This document shows, piece after piece, positions 22,265-33,327 of a DNA stretch of 64,000 nt. Positions within the stretch are counted from its first letter, which is position 1, and every line of letters begins with the position of its first letter. The DNA is from Rhyacophila brunnea (Eukaryota > Arthropoda > Insecta > Trichoptera > Rhyacophilidae): NCBI GenBank assembly GCA_022495005.1, contig JAGYXB010001600.1:372001-436000 (forward strand), in the 5' to 3' direction. Under the pieces are notes generated by a model, which saw nothing but the letters and a program-made list of their open reading frames with translations, was not told the origin of the DNA and made no database searches. Both the position numbers and the translations under genes were made by a program.

Positions 22265-22630
22265 AAGAGCATACTTCAGTGAAACGGCAAATAATTTTCA
22301 CCTATAGGTGCGACGAAATTTTGGACTCGCTGGCAATCGGAGAGCGAAAGTCGAGCTGTGAACACGTCAAATTGCTTCGTGATGGCGACGGGGGTATTAA
22401 TTCTTAAATCGTGTAAAGAATACTAAAAAAAGTTACCCATTTACTTGAAAAAGAAAACATGTTAATGAATATATTTTAATTGTTACTAATAGAACAATAA
22501 ACAGAACATTAAATGGACGCATGTTGAATTTTTATGACAAATTATGTTTTGTTCTGCAGGCGTCGTTTGCACAATCTTTGCGTCGCGTAGTCACGATCGT
22601 TTTAGGCAGTGCCCCGGCTGAGGTATAGCT
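22265..22630 (+). repeat. Family F repeat, copy 1
   Basis: Aligns along its length with 37351-37675: GGCAAT..GGAGAGCGA, TTCTTAAATCGTGTAAAGA, AATTATGTTTTGTTCTGCA, CGTCGTTTGCACAATCT, CGCGTAGTCACGATC. The pair is diverged with indels and unique flanks, so it is an interspersed repeat. No frame is shared between the two copies. Confidence 0.6.
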
Positions 22631-22657
22631 TTAATGGAAGCTAGGCGGAAGCTGCGC

Positions 22658-22820
22658 CAATTTTCATAGCCGATTTTGGAAACATTCATGAATTCAAGAA
22701 TGAAAACCTAATCTAACCTAACCTAACTTAAGAAATAATCCAGTATATCGGCTATTTTTTTTAAATTTGTTTGCCGCTGGCTTCCCTTAAGCCGATAAGA
22801 ACCGAAATTTCACTTAAAAA
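22658..22820 (-). repeat. Family A core fragment
   Basis: Minus-strand core of family A: TAGCCGATTTTGG, ATTCATGAATTCAAGAATGA, then telomere-like ATCTAACCTAACCTAACTTA (about 22711-22730), the CAGTATATCGGCTATTTT block and CGCTGGCTTCC. Both outer ends are missing. Confidence 0.65.
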
Positions 22821-24830
22821 TGTACTAAATAATTATTATAATTAAATAAAACATAATATAAATGGGTCATATACTTATTAACTATCCTGTATTTGGAACA
22901 TACGTGTAACTTATCTCCCATGATAGACACGCGAGTTTTAATACACTTCTTTATTAGCAGAGAAAAGTAGTTTGTTTGTACAACATGAAACAACAAACAA
23001 ACAAACTGCAATGAAACGCAAATAACGAAAATTAAATAGTCAAACTTTAAGAATTAAAGTCTTGTTGAGGCCAGAAAGACGCCCGTTTGGCTCGTGGCCA
23101 GCCAGCATGCGAAACGCGAGGCGAACAAACTCTTTGGATGGCTCCACTATGTTCTTGGATATTACTCTTCTGCCATAACTATACGACAACTGCAAGTACA
23201 ATGAGTAAAATGCATAATAATGCTTACGCTATTTACTATACTGTGATATTATATAAGAGTCTTTGATATAACGATAACATACTATTATCATATATAATAT
23301 GTAGGATTTTTTATTCAACTTCAATAGATAACATTAAGATTAAACACATCTTTTAAAATGTGAACTTCGTATATTAAAATACCCAGAGCCCTTCGAAGAA
23401 AAAATAAGGTCTACTCAGCCGATATTTTGAGACTCTGAGAATTTGTATAATTTAAATTGGGTACCTACCCTTAATTGAAGATTTATTTAATTAACAAGCA
23501 GTTTTATATTCTCCTGTCATCTAGAATAGCCTTATGTGAAATTTCTGGACCGAAATGGTACAGTTCGGTTATACGGAATACAGCGGCAAAGACATTTTGA
23601 AAATACCCGATATACTGGTCGCCTAAAGAGGTTAGTGCGATAATATTATATATGACGCATTAAGCCTAATGACCGACCTACGCAATTCTATATTTACATT
23701 AAACGTAATGGATATTCTTAAAGAGTATGTGCCTGCTAATGCAATATGTTATTTATTATTATTACATATATATTTTTTCTCTTCAAAATAAAACATTCAC
23801 GTGCCATGCAAAATCATCTAGCGTGCTACAATTAGCACGCATACCATAGCTTCGCTACCACTGACAGGTACACAGTTTTAATGCTCATTTTTTTTCATTA
23901 CAATAACCAGAATAAATATGATTAGAGATTTAAAAAATAGTTTTAAAATACGGGACAGATAACACAGTGTTTAATATAACTTTACGTAATATAATATTAT
24001 TGATAGAGAAACATTGTACCTATTAATTAAAGTATGAAACAATATAAATTATGTACTATTTATTCCACTTAGTTAAAGAAAAATTAGTTTTGTTCGATTC
24101 AAAAGGACATTGTCAACCGGTACAAAATATTCAATACAATCTGTTAATAACTATACATACTTATATATTATTAAACGGAGTGAAAAAATAACTATATTAC
24201 TTAATAATATATCTTATGCCTATCTTATCAACGTTAACGAAGCTCACACATACACCCTAATCACAATTACAATAAAACACTACGTAAGAAAATTACACTT
24301 ATTCATAAAGTACCATTTTCTATTCTTGACACCTTCTTGACATAACTCATCAATCATTTTTCTATAGAGAATTTCCAAAGCACTTAGATTGTCGTCATTA
24401 AGTATGCATATAGGTACAGGTATCTGGTCAGTTAAGCGTTCTAAGTGTCCACCTGGTTGTACCTGTCCGTTAACGACGATGGAAAAATAAGTGCTACGCT
24501 TTCAGATTACTTAGTAAAATGCATTTTGACTATTATTCATTCATTTTCGTATTTTTTTTTTTGATTACTTACGTGAGATAAGATTTATTAATGTATTTTT
24601 TTCCGTAAGAATTTTATTGAACCGCATGTATTATTCATATAATAACCAGTACTAATGCATAATAGCAAATTAAAGATATATTTTTTTGGACAATATAAGA
24701 ATTCATACTATTGATTGGAAGGTATTTTATACCTTCATGTTAATACAATGGTGTAGTAAAAACATATGAATCATCTATCTCAAGACAGCTATAATTTTAT
24801 TCTATGAGTAGTAAGTAGGTAGGTATATAA
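22821..24830. other. unassigned; minor A/B fragments
   Basis: A short family A scrap (GAAAATACCCGATATACTGG) lies at about 23599-23618, and a hAT-like right end GCTTCGCTACCACTG at about 23850-23864. No gene. The 65-residue frame at 22814-23011 and the 76-residue frame at 24110-24340 are low-complexity. Confidence 0.35.
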
Positions 24831-25260
24831 CAGTGGTAAAGGGTGGAGGTGGGTTGTGAAGGTTCGACATAAATAGTGCACACTAAACTTCGTTAGTCAA
24901 ACGTAAGTATTCGTTTTCATAGAACTAAATATAAAGATAGTGTTTGTTAGTTTTAAAAAAATATTTAAACCTTGTATAATCCAAGCCACAACAAATAATA
25001 GTGAAACAATATTTGTTTATCTATAGAATATTTAAAATTATGCTATTAAATCATACATAATTTTAGATATTTTATAGATAGAAGAATATTTTTTATCGAT
25101 TATGGTTTGGTTTCGGCAGGGCTTAAAGAATTAAAAAAAAACGAAAGAACACCGTCTGTAATAATATGTATTCTTAATTCAACGAAAACAAATAAATATG
25201 AATAAAAAAGTGTGTTTATGTCAGATCATATTAACAGCCTACCTCCACCCTTCGCCACTG
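24831..25260 (+). mobile_element. hAT family B, intact non-autonomous element
   Basis: 430 bp. Left end CAGTGGTAAAGGGTGGAGGT, right end ACCTCCACCCTTCGCCACTG: inverted over ~20 bp with a few mismatches. Perfect 8 bp TSD GTATATAA at 24823-24830 and 25261-25268. Internal landmarks define the family: AATAGTGCACACTAAACTT, TCATACATAATTTTAGATA, TATGGTTTGG. No open frame of note, so it depends on a transposase supplied elsewhere. Confidence 0.9.
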
Positions 25261-25394
25261 GTATATAATAACACATTATTTAGTGGTGCTTCGGTAGTTA
25301 AAAGACCAAAGTATGATCAATAGTCCGCTGGATCGATGGTATTTACATGTATATTTTGTGGAAATACGTTGTGATGAAAGACTAAAGACCGAAC

Positions 25395-25460
25395 ATTGTG
25401 AAGAGATCAAGAAGAGGTCTTCATCCAGCAGTGCATTGAAAGTGGCTGAGATAATAATGT
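25395..25460 (+). repeat. LINE 3' tail fragment (RTE-like)
   Basis: AAGAAGAGGTCTTCATCCAG followed by CAGTGCATTGAAAGTGGCTG matches the shared LINE tail. The overlapping minus-strand frame 25276-25473 is a shadow. Confidence 0.45.
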
Positions 25461-26523
25461 TTATAGTACGCATATAACTATATTATTTTTAAACATGATG
25501 GTTCTATCTGCTTTCAAAAAGTATAAATTGGAATGTTTTAAAATTAAAATAGAAAAAATAGTTGCTTATATTTCTGTACCTTAGAGCCAGTGTCGTATGT
25601 TCGAAAAGAACACTTAAGTATAGCAGTTTACCTTAAAGGGTTGAATTATTGGTTTAAGTATAAAATGTGTACTTTACTCACTTTTTACAAAGTCATACAT
25701 ACAACACACTATCTCTGAAGCAAAGATTTTTTTCTTACGTTAAAAACTATCTGCACATATTTAAAAATGGAATCAACATTCTTACCATGGTGAGATGATA
25801 CTTAACAGTAATTAAATAGTAATATGACAGGTATTTAGATTATTATTTTTATTATTATTTCATAAAAACAGTATTCATTTATAAATGGAATCAACATTCA
25901 AATAGTTGTAGTTCTAAAGAATAAGATGATTTAAAAATAATTTAAATAAAGAACAAAATGGCGGTTATTATTGTTTCATTCAAAATTTGTTATTTAAAAA
26001 AGGAATCAGCATTCAGACAGTTGCTTAGCAATTCTAACGGAATCGTCCGAAGTCCGTTGGCGATTGTAAAAAGTCATTATAATAAGGCAAGGCATATAAT
26101 AAACGTGAAGCAGTCATCATTGCGATACCATATGGCACCACACCTGGTGGACGGTCACGGATCGAGAGGTATTTCGGCTTAGTACAGCCATCATCGCGGG
26201 GGTAGTAACTAAGAGTTCAATTATTATTTCTCACGATCGAATTCAAGCAGTATGGGGGATGAACTACAGCGCCATATTGTTCCCTCATTAAAAACTTTAT
26301 GCATTTCAAGTGGTGATCGTTGAATGGATATTAGCCTAAATGACATGTGAAAGTATGTGAGTGTTTTATTTTTAGCAACCTTATAATATTATGAAATTAT
26401 TTTTTACTCTGTACGTATATTGTATCATTAAATTTAACATATAAATATAATAAGTGACCTTTTTACAGCGTATTGATGCTAATGCTACTCGTATCATTTT
26501 TACATTCATAAATCGAATAGGTC
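25461..26523. other. unassigned DNA
   Basis: AATGGAATCAACATTC occurs at about 25767 and 25883 as a small direct repeat. The frame at 25958-26182 (74 residues) is of mixed composition but shows no domain. CACCACACCTGGTGGACGGT at about 26131 is a small imperfect palindrome. Confidence 0.3.
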
Positions 26524-26993
26524 AATTGAGTTGCCTTGAGTCACAACTCACATGTTCCAAAAATCGGAGATAATCTCTAAAAAACCACCAGAGCACTGTT
26601 TTTTGTAATTAGAATAAAAGTATTGAACTCCCTTGAATATTAATGAGTGAGTGAGTCGATTTATATATATTTTTTTTAAATATATAGGTATATAATACTC
26701 CAAAGACTGAAGACACACAGCATATTACTAAAAGAAATAGAGCTCCTTGATTGGTTATAAAGGCCTTGTTGACAGAACTCATATTATTCATTGAAACATG
26801 TGAATTATGACACCAATAGTCAACTTTGTCAACGATTTTTACATGGTTTAAAGTGACTTTTGATAGTCGACTGTTTTTATATAAGTGTAGATTAATGCCT
26901 TTAGAATCATATATAAGTATAATATATTATATAATGAATGTTATTTAACTAAAAAATGACAAAATGTGAGTTATGACTCTAGGCGACTCAATT
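26524..26993. mobile_element. 470 bp element with ~30 bp inverted ends
   Basis: Left end AATTGAGTTGCCTTGAGTCA then CAACTCACA; the right end reads, as its complement, AATTGAGTCGCCTAGAGTCA then TAACTCACA. Flanks share ATAGGT (26517-26522 and 26994-26999), a likely TSD of 6-7 bp. GAAACATGTGAATTATGACA near 26796 echoes the end motif. No protein is encoded. Superfamily unassigned. Confidence 0.65.
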
Positions 26994-27295
26994 ATAGGTA
27001 CTAAGGACATCATGAAAATTATATTCATATATTTCAAATTTATAAACACATTTAAAAAAAACACAAACAAAACACAAAAACAACAAACATAAAATGCATT
27101 TTTTTAAATGTACACTTACCGCTATTTTACACCCAGGGTACGAGTTGTATGTATGATTTGTATCATGAGTACACATATTAATACAAAATGTATCTATCAT
27201 TTTTTTATTCAACTTATAATTGAACATAATAATATATAATTCAGAAAAGCCTATCTTAATAAATACAATATGATAGTACAATCTTAAAATTTCAG

Positions 27296-27375
27296 GTACA
27301 TGTGACCTCATTGAGCCGTCCACGTGTAATCGCTGTGCATCGCGGCGAGACACGCGTCATCTGGACAAGCTCTTA
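27296..27375 (+). repeat. LINE ORF2 fragment
   Basis: TGACCTCATTGAGCCGTCCA then GTGTAATCGC matches the minus-strand LINE segment at about 20580-20545. Only ~60 bp aligns well, followed by CATCTGGACAAGC, which at 20639 lies on the opposite relative orientation, so one locus is rearranged. Confidence 0.4.
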
Positions 27376-28235
27376 CATTTAGCTTGTAAAGAAATTATTA
27401 GAATTGGTAAAAAAAATCATTAAATAAATTAGCATGTACCCACGTGTGTGTTTACTGTGTGAAAACATCTTATTGGCTACGCTTCTAGGCGCTGTTGTCT
27501 ACTAAATGGGAGGAGCTTGTTAGTTTATAATGATAGTGCGGTTAAAAATGGGCGAAGCATGTTAGTTCACAGTTTTAACACGAAGCCAAGAAGATGTTTT
27601 CGCACTATAGTTAATACCAAAGGTAGTCAATTTTCCAATAATCGACAACTAATTATCTCAGCTTTTCCACGCATTCAAAATCTGAGAAAAAATTCCAGAT
27701 TCATCACAAATAATATTCTTGATAATATTAGCGAAGGAAGTCGTTTTTTGAATAGCTAGTTATAAGACAGTTTATTTGAAAATACTCTGCTATAATTATT
27801 CTTTTACTTATAATGTACCTCCATACTACAAGCATATTTCACCATGTTATTCAGTAGGTAGCAAAATTAATTTGATATTTTGTAGAGCCTACTTGAATGA
27901 ATATACTAAACGTGTATTTTACATTGAATACAATTAGTACATACATTAGCTTGTAAATAAATTATAGTTAGAATTAAATTATAAAAAAATATGTGTGTTT
28001 AGTTAAATTTGTTAAGTGGTAATTTTCCCATAATCGTCAAATATCCCAGCCTTTCCACGCATTCAAAATCTGAGCAAAAACGACGGTGACGTCACAAATA
28101 ATATTCCTTATTGTATTGGTGAAGGAAAGCGTTTTTTTAAAAGCCTATGGCATACCGGAAAAATAAGACAGTATATTTGAAAATACTGTGTGGCTTTCAG
28201 TAGGTAGTTAAATTAATTTGATATATTGCTGTGTT
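27375..28235 (+). repeat. local direct duplication
   Basis: 27375-27942 and 27943-28235 share ordered blocks: TAGCTTGTAAA, CTTTTCCACGCATTCAAAAT (27661/28050), AATAATATTC.TT, GAAGGAA..CGTTTTTT and AAATTAATTTGATAT. The second unit lacks about 180 bp present in the first. An 80-residue frame (27517-27759) in unit 1 is not preserved in unit 2, which argues against coding. Confidence 0.55.
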
Positions 28236-28599
28236 GATACTATATAGGTACGGATGTAGCAGGTATGTTGTATTTGCACGGCGTAAATGCACTTTTTATG
28301 CAAATATTAATTCATCAAAGCCAGAATAATTTGGAGTGTTAATTTCTATTGTCCCTTTGTGTGCTTTGTGTTATTGTGACTGATTTATTAAAGGTGAAAA
28401 ATCATTTCAACTTGTTGTTATGTTTTTGTATAAGCACCCCTACAATAAGTACATGAGGGGTATTATAAATCATTCAATTGTAAAACAAAGAAATTTTAAC
28501 AATTTATGCTCATAGTAAGTATGACAGTTTTCTCCCCCATATACGATATTTTTAGACGATTTTTTCAATACAATCCGTTGTCAACTTTTGCTTCTACCA
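28236..28599. other. unassigned AT-rich DNA
   Basis: Nothing recognised. Confidence 0.4.
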
Positions 28600-28905
28600 G
28601 GGAACACTGAAATAATGGGTACTGAAATATCTAACGGGTGTGGAGTAACAGCCAACCGATATCGAGTATGGAAGAATATAGATAGGATTTAGAATGAACG
28701 TCTTGTACTTCGTTCTCGGTTTATGCAGTGACGCTCATTAAATATTGGTATACTTGAAGGTTGCAACACACACTATTGCAGATCTATAATGTGTGTTTCA
28801 TAATCGAAGACACTCACACATTCAAAACCATGCTTTAAAGTGTAGTCCATTGGGGTATAGCCTATCGGAATTATATTTATTAATCTGTTCTGCGGCTGCT
28901 ACCGT
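28600..28905 (+). repeat. Family G repeat, copy 1
   Basis: Aligns with 38399-38695: GTATGGAAGAATATA, ACTTCGTTCTCGGTTTATGC, AGTGACGCTCATTAAATATT, CACACACTATTGCA.ATCTAT, CACATTCAAAAC and ATAGCCTATCGGAATT. Unique flanks show an interspersed repeat. Class unknown; frames are not shared between copies. Confidence 0.6.
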
Positions 28906-30879
28906 GAAAATTTTTAATGGTTTTTTTTTTAACCATTCGTCTAAGCTAGATTAAAACACACATTTCGCAGATGCGGGGTTCAAACGGTACTGGAAATGAA
29001 GAGTTTTTAATCGTTTAACGCGATTTTTTTCATTTTTAGCTGTCGAGAAAATAAAATTTATAAGACATTTTTCAAAAAAAAACCTTTTAGATGTATTTAT
29101 AATTTGTCGTGAGTTTAGTTATATAAATATTTCAAAGAATTTGGCGCGCCATTGTCGAACTAATTCCAATTGGTAGCAATAGGTAGATAGTTATATTAAC
29201 AGAGTTTGTAAAATAGATCTCACTTACGTCAGATGGAAAGTATGGAGCCTTTCAGAACCCTACATTGTGACAAGTATCTCAGTAGATTGTTTTTGTAGAA
29301 AATTATTAGATTCTAACTCTAAGAAAGTAAAAAAAAACAACGAAGCATACATACTTGTACAAGTTAAAAATGTTAGCTATTCATCCAACCACAGAAAAGA
29401 ATTTTCTGAGTTCCCTGCATCCAACCCATTGTGTTATTGCACTAAATCGTAGTGTTGATTTTGTAACCCACGGATTTATAGACGATCACTCAACGAACTC
29501 AGTCGAAATTTACCATACGAAAGGTTTTATATCGATTTTATTCGTTTGCGGATTTGATACAATCACTCAGTTATTTTTACTTGATACAAAAAAGATAGAA
29601 TGACGAAAATATCACTTAGGTCACATTTGTTTAAAACATTTTATACTAATTAAATAATGCTATCGATAGTATTATTGTTTTGGATAAGCATTAAGTACTT
29701 AAGGGATGTGAGAGTGGGTGAATGAACGCGGACCATGCTTGGCGAAACCTGAATCTGGGGATGGGAGTTAAGGGGGTTGGATATCGAAAGCTGCCTTCCG
29801 CCCGTGACGTCACGTCGGCGGGAAGTAAAGCCTATCTGACGCTACGCTTTCCTGCATCATGTCCATTGAATAATACCAACACACGGTAAACTTATATATT
29901 TTTAAATGTTATATTATTTACAGTAATTTTGAATTTATTGATAGGTGAGCTTAAATAATTCGTATTAGGACATTATTATTATATAATTTATAATAAAAGA
30001 ATTAATTATGATTATTTATTTGAGATCAGAAGTTTTGCTTAAAAAAGTAATGACCACTTCAAACAGACACCGTTTTAATTATTAATTTTACGTTATATAA
30101 GCATTTATATGTTTAGGAATCCAAGATTCAGCTGACAACGATAAATGCTCAGTATTTCCGGCACAACACAGTTAGGATGTGAATAAATACAGTTTTATTA
30201 CAAGTATTAATTATTCGTTAAGTAGGTAGGACACATGTTTCTAACAAAAAATACACTTAATGCAAAAACAACAAATGGGCTTGACAGTGCTGCAAGATTA
30301 AAAAAATGACCAACTGATTAGGCGGCAAGGTTTCTAACCTCTGATTTGTCTGTCATAAAAAAATGACCCATATATAATTAATAATTTAATGAAATTATCA
30401 TGAAAATTTTTTCCATGAATTTTCCGCAGTAAATCTCATATATGGGAAGTATATTATTGTTGGTGGGTACTGTAAACTGTTGGTAGGTAGTTTTTTCAGC
30501 GTAGAATTGCACTAGCTGAATGCTGATAATTAGAAGATGAGAGAGGGCCGGCCGATGATTTCAAGCCTTTTAACATTTCATCCGCAAGAACAAAGGGCAA
30601 GAGAAGGCTCGTTTTTAATGCTGGGGTCAGACTTCCTCCATTTTTCCATTCACTACCAACTGAGAGCCGAAGCTTTACGAAAGCTATATGCCATTTTGCA
30701 AGCTTAATCCAAGCTTTTCACTTTTCCGCGCTTCTTTTTATTTAGTAGATAGATTGATTTTTTTATTTAGCACATACATTTTACCAGTGGTGTCAATTTA
30801 ACAATATTTTAGAGCTTTGTTTTTACTAAATAAGTTATATATTAAAATAGAATTTAAATATTAAGATATCCTCATCAAA
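28906..30879. other. unassigned; CRE-containing block at 29.7-29.86 kb
   Basis: 29700-29860 is GC-rich compared with its surroundings and contains the palindrome TGACGTCA at 29815-29822 inside CGTGACGTCACGTCGGCGGG. TGACGTCA is the known CREB/ATF site. Frames at 29267-29603 overlap in two frames, show no domain and end just upstream. The rest is AT-rich. Confidence 0.35.
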
Positions 30880-30945
30880 ATCATCAGTTGGGGTCGATCC
30901 ACTGCTAATTGAAGGCCTGCCCGAGTTTCTTTCATCCCATCACAG
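30880..30945 (-). repeat. LINE 3' tail fragment (RTE-like), minus strand
   Basis: CATCAGTTGGGGTCGATCCA then CTGCTAATTGAAGGCCTGCC is the reverse complement of the LINE tail (..GGCCTTCAATTAGCAGTGG..CTGATG). Confidence 0.5.
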
Positions 30946-31890
30946 TAGTTGTCACGTAAGTATATCGATCAAACTCTATTCCGAATTTGTAGTCAATTAA
31001 TGCTTCATATGTATCACAATATTACTGCGTTTGTCTACTCGCCAAGTAACCTATCGCGTACTCGTGATAATTGTAACATGAAAAAAACTTGGTTTATAAA
31101 TTATACCGATAATCGATTACTTTGGTTTCATATTCGCTCATCAACATAATACTCATTACATCCAGATATATTAGATAGAAAATTAGAAGAAAATTTAAGT
31201 TAAACGTATGAATAAAGCTTTAAATTTAAATCTTTACAGAAAAAAATCTATTGTGTCTTTCTTGGACATGGAAATCGTATTTTTCTCACATCGAAGAAAG
31301 CTTTTCATACATACATACCTAATGAATATTATGATCATTATTTTGTGTTAAACATAAACACTAATTTGACAGAAAAAAATCATTTCATTTATTTCGAATG
31401 TTCTATATTTAAAATGAGATTTTATTTTTTCTTGGTTATTGCATTTTTAAATCGAATCGAACACCTCCTCGTTTATTATGCTACTCTGATACATTATAAT
31501 ATAATATTTTGTTACGAATTTTAGTCTCATATTCCTTTGGTTCAGGCAATTTTGCGATACTGTAGGTAAAAAACTTTAATTAATTAATCTTTAATTACAC
31601 TTTGTATATAAACAGTAATTATTTAAAACATCTGCAATCGATAGTGCACGAGTGTACGCAAACATTCACATAGCGAATTCGCACAGCAGTTACGTATTCA
31701 TTAAGAGAAGTTCGAATAAAAGCTAAAAAATAAAACTGGACGTTTACTCGGACGGTGTATGTCTATGTGAAGCTACATTAGTTATGTAGGCAAAAACTGT
31801 GAGAGGCAAACCTTCATATAGAGTGATTTGTGAGAGATGAGAAATATCAGGCATTATATTTATCAAACTATTTTTATTATTTAATATTTA
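30946..31890. other. unassigned AT-rich DNA
   Basis: Only short low-complexity frames; no repeat boundary recognised. Confidence 0.4.
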
Positions 31891-32060
31891 AAAATGTAAT
31901 ATTCTTTATTGAAAATATATAATTTTAAAACACCTCAGAAACATAAGACAACGGACAGGTCAACCAGTATCCATTGGATTACAGGCTCCAGCTAATGTGC
32001 TTTACCAATTTACCGGAATTCGATCGATGTTCAAGTCCTGTCCGGCGTCCTATTTTGATG
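31891..32060 (-). repeat. degraded family E / tRNA-like fragment
   Basis: Starts with the E tail (TTATTGAAAATATATAATTT, AAAACACCTCAGAAA). A minus-strand tRNA-like stretch follows (GGTAAATTGGTAAAGCAC, A-box-like). A plus-strand B-box-like GTTCAAGTCCTGTCCGG lies at about 32030. The mixture of orientations implies rearrangement. Confidence 0.35.
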
Positions 32061-33090
32061 TCATATTTATGACGTGTGTTAAAATTTAAGGATGTCGTTT
32101 TGATGTCTTTTATCATTCTCTATTTTATTAGTTTGCTTTGTCAAATGTAAATGGTCGTTGTGAAACTGATTTTTTCTTAGACATATGGGGTGTAGCACTT
32201 AGGTAGGTGCTAAGTGATGTGCACTTTTGTGGAGTGATAAATAATATTAAAATAACATTGATTTAAAAACATCAAGAATTTAATTATTATTTCAATGCAG
32301 GTACATTTTATCATTTTTATGAGAAAATACATTATAATACGTGTTTAAAGATTTTTTTCGTGATCATTTTAAATGTAAAATAATTTTACTGAAATTAGAT
32401 TAATAGAAATGCGAAAAATGCGCTGTCCTTTTATCCGAGGGTTCCGTCCGATCCCGGAGAGGTAATAATATTAATTTAGGGATGTGATTTTATCAAATTC
32501 TGTGTATTTGTGATTTTTTCACTTATATTATGAATAATAACTACACTAATTTATGTAGTGTATATATTTTCTATTTTCTACAGATAGTGAGAAGTAGAAC
32601 TATGTTTGATTGCAGATGAACAAGTATAATAGCGCCAGTACACGTGCATGGATTTACTTGCACTAATAGTGTGTATTTTAATCTATCTCGATAATAACTA
32701 TCTACATGGAATATTGCTGACTGTCTCGGCAATATATTTCTTAAAGAGTAAGCGAGACGCGATGTTGTCATTACCTATTATTTTGTCAGGTCGTGAAAAT
32801 CAGTTAACTTCAAAATGAGTCTCTGCACGGTGTAGTTCGTTTTTTTACCATCGTCACCATCGTTTTACTTTTCGCACAGTCTAATAATTTTCGTGTGAAA
32901 ATTCAGAAGCTTCTGAACTTTTTCAATCCATTCACGCAATCTTGCAATTTGCACCATAATACGTGAATACATGCCCATTTTTTGTTATGGCCGCGATAAT
33001 ACGTACACACTGTCAGCAGTAAATCCATGCAATAGACGACTTATAAACGGGGTACCTATATAATACTTAATAATATGTAAATGACGTCCA
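32061..33090. other. unassigned DNA
   Basis: 32420-32465 is less AT-rich (GAGGGTTCCGTCCGATCCCG). No gene. The minus frame 32571-32771 has no domain. Confidence 0.35.
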
Positions 33091-33327
33091 CGATGGCCGC
33101 GCGGGTTAAGCGTCGGCCAATAGCGTCGCGGGTCCCAGGTTCGAATCCTGTGTCTGGCAAATACACATATTATTTTTTCAATTCGTGTATGAGTCAGAGT
33201 ATGGACCTAACAGGTTGAGCAAGTGGCTGATATGCATTTCTCGTAAAAACGAAAATCTGTTGAAAACCTCTACTCTGTAGTAGGCCTATATGATCTTATT
33301 AGGATAAGACATGGTCGGAAAAAAAAT
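33091..33327 (+). repeat. SINE S1, best copy
   Basis: Head: CGATGGCCGCGCGGGTTAAG (A-box region) and CCAGGTTCGAATCCTGTGTC (B-box GGTTCGAATCC), the spacing expected of a tRNA-derived Pol III promoter. Body: GTATGAGTCAGAGTATGGAC, GGTTGAGCAAGTGGCTGA, TTTCTCGTAAAAACGAAAAT, CTACTCTGTAG. Tail: GGATAAGACATGGTCGG then A-rich. The 5' and 3' ends do not pair as a tRNA acceptor stem, so it is not a functional tRNA gene. Confidence 0.8.

Noticed and set aside
26988..27353. 121-residue minus-strand frame
   Set aside because: It crosses the antisense of a LINE fragment and AT-rich DNA; hydrophobic and Cys/Phe-rich by composition.
33091..33160. functional tRNA gene
   Set aside because: A- and B-boxes are present, but the acceptor ends do not pair and a SINE body follows.
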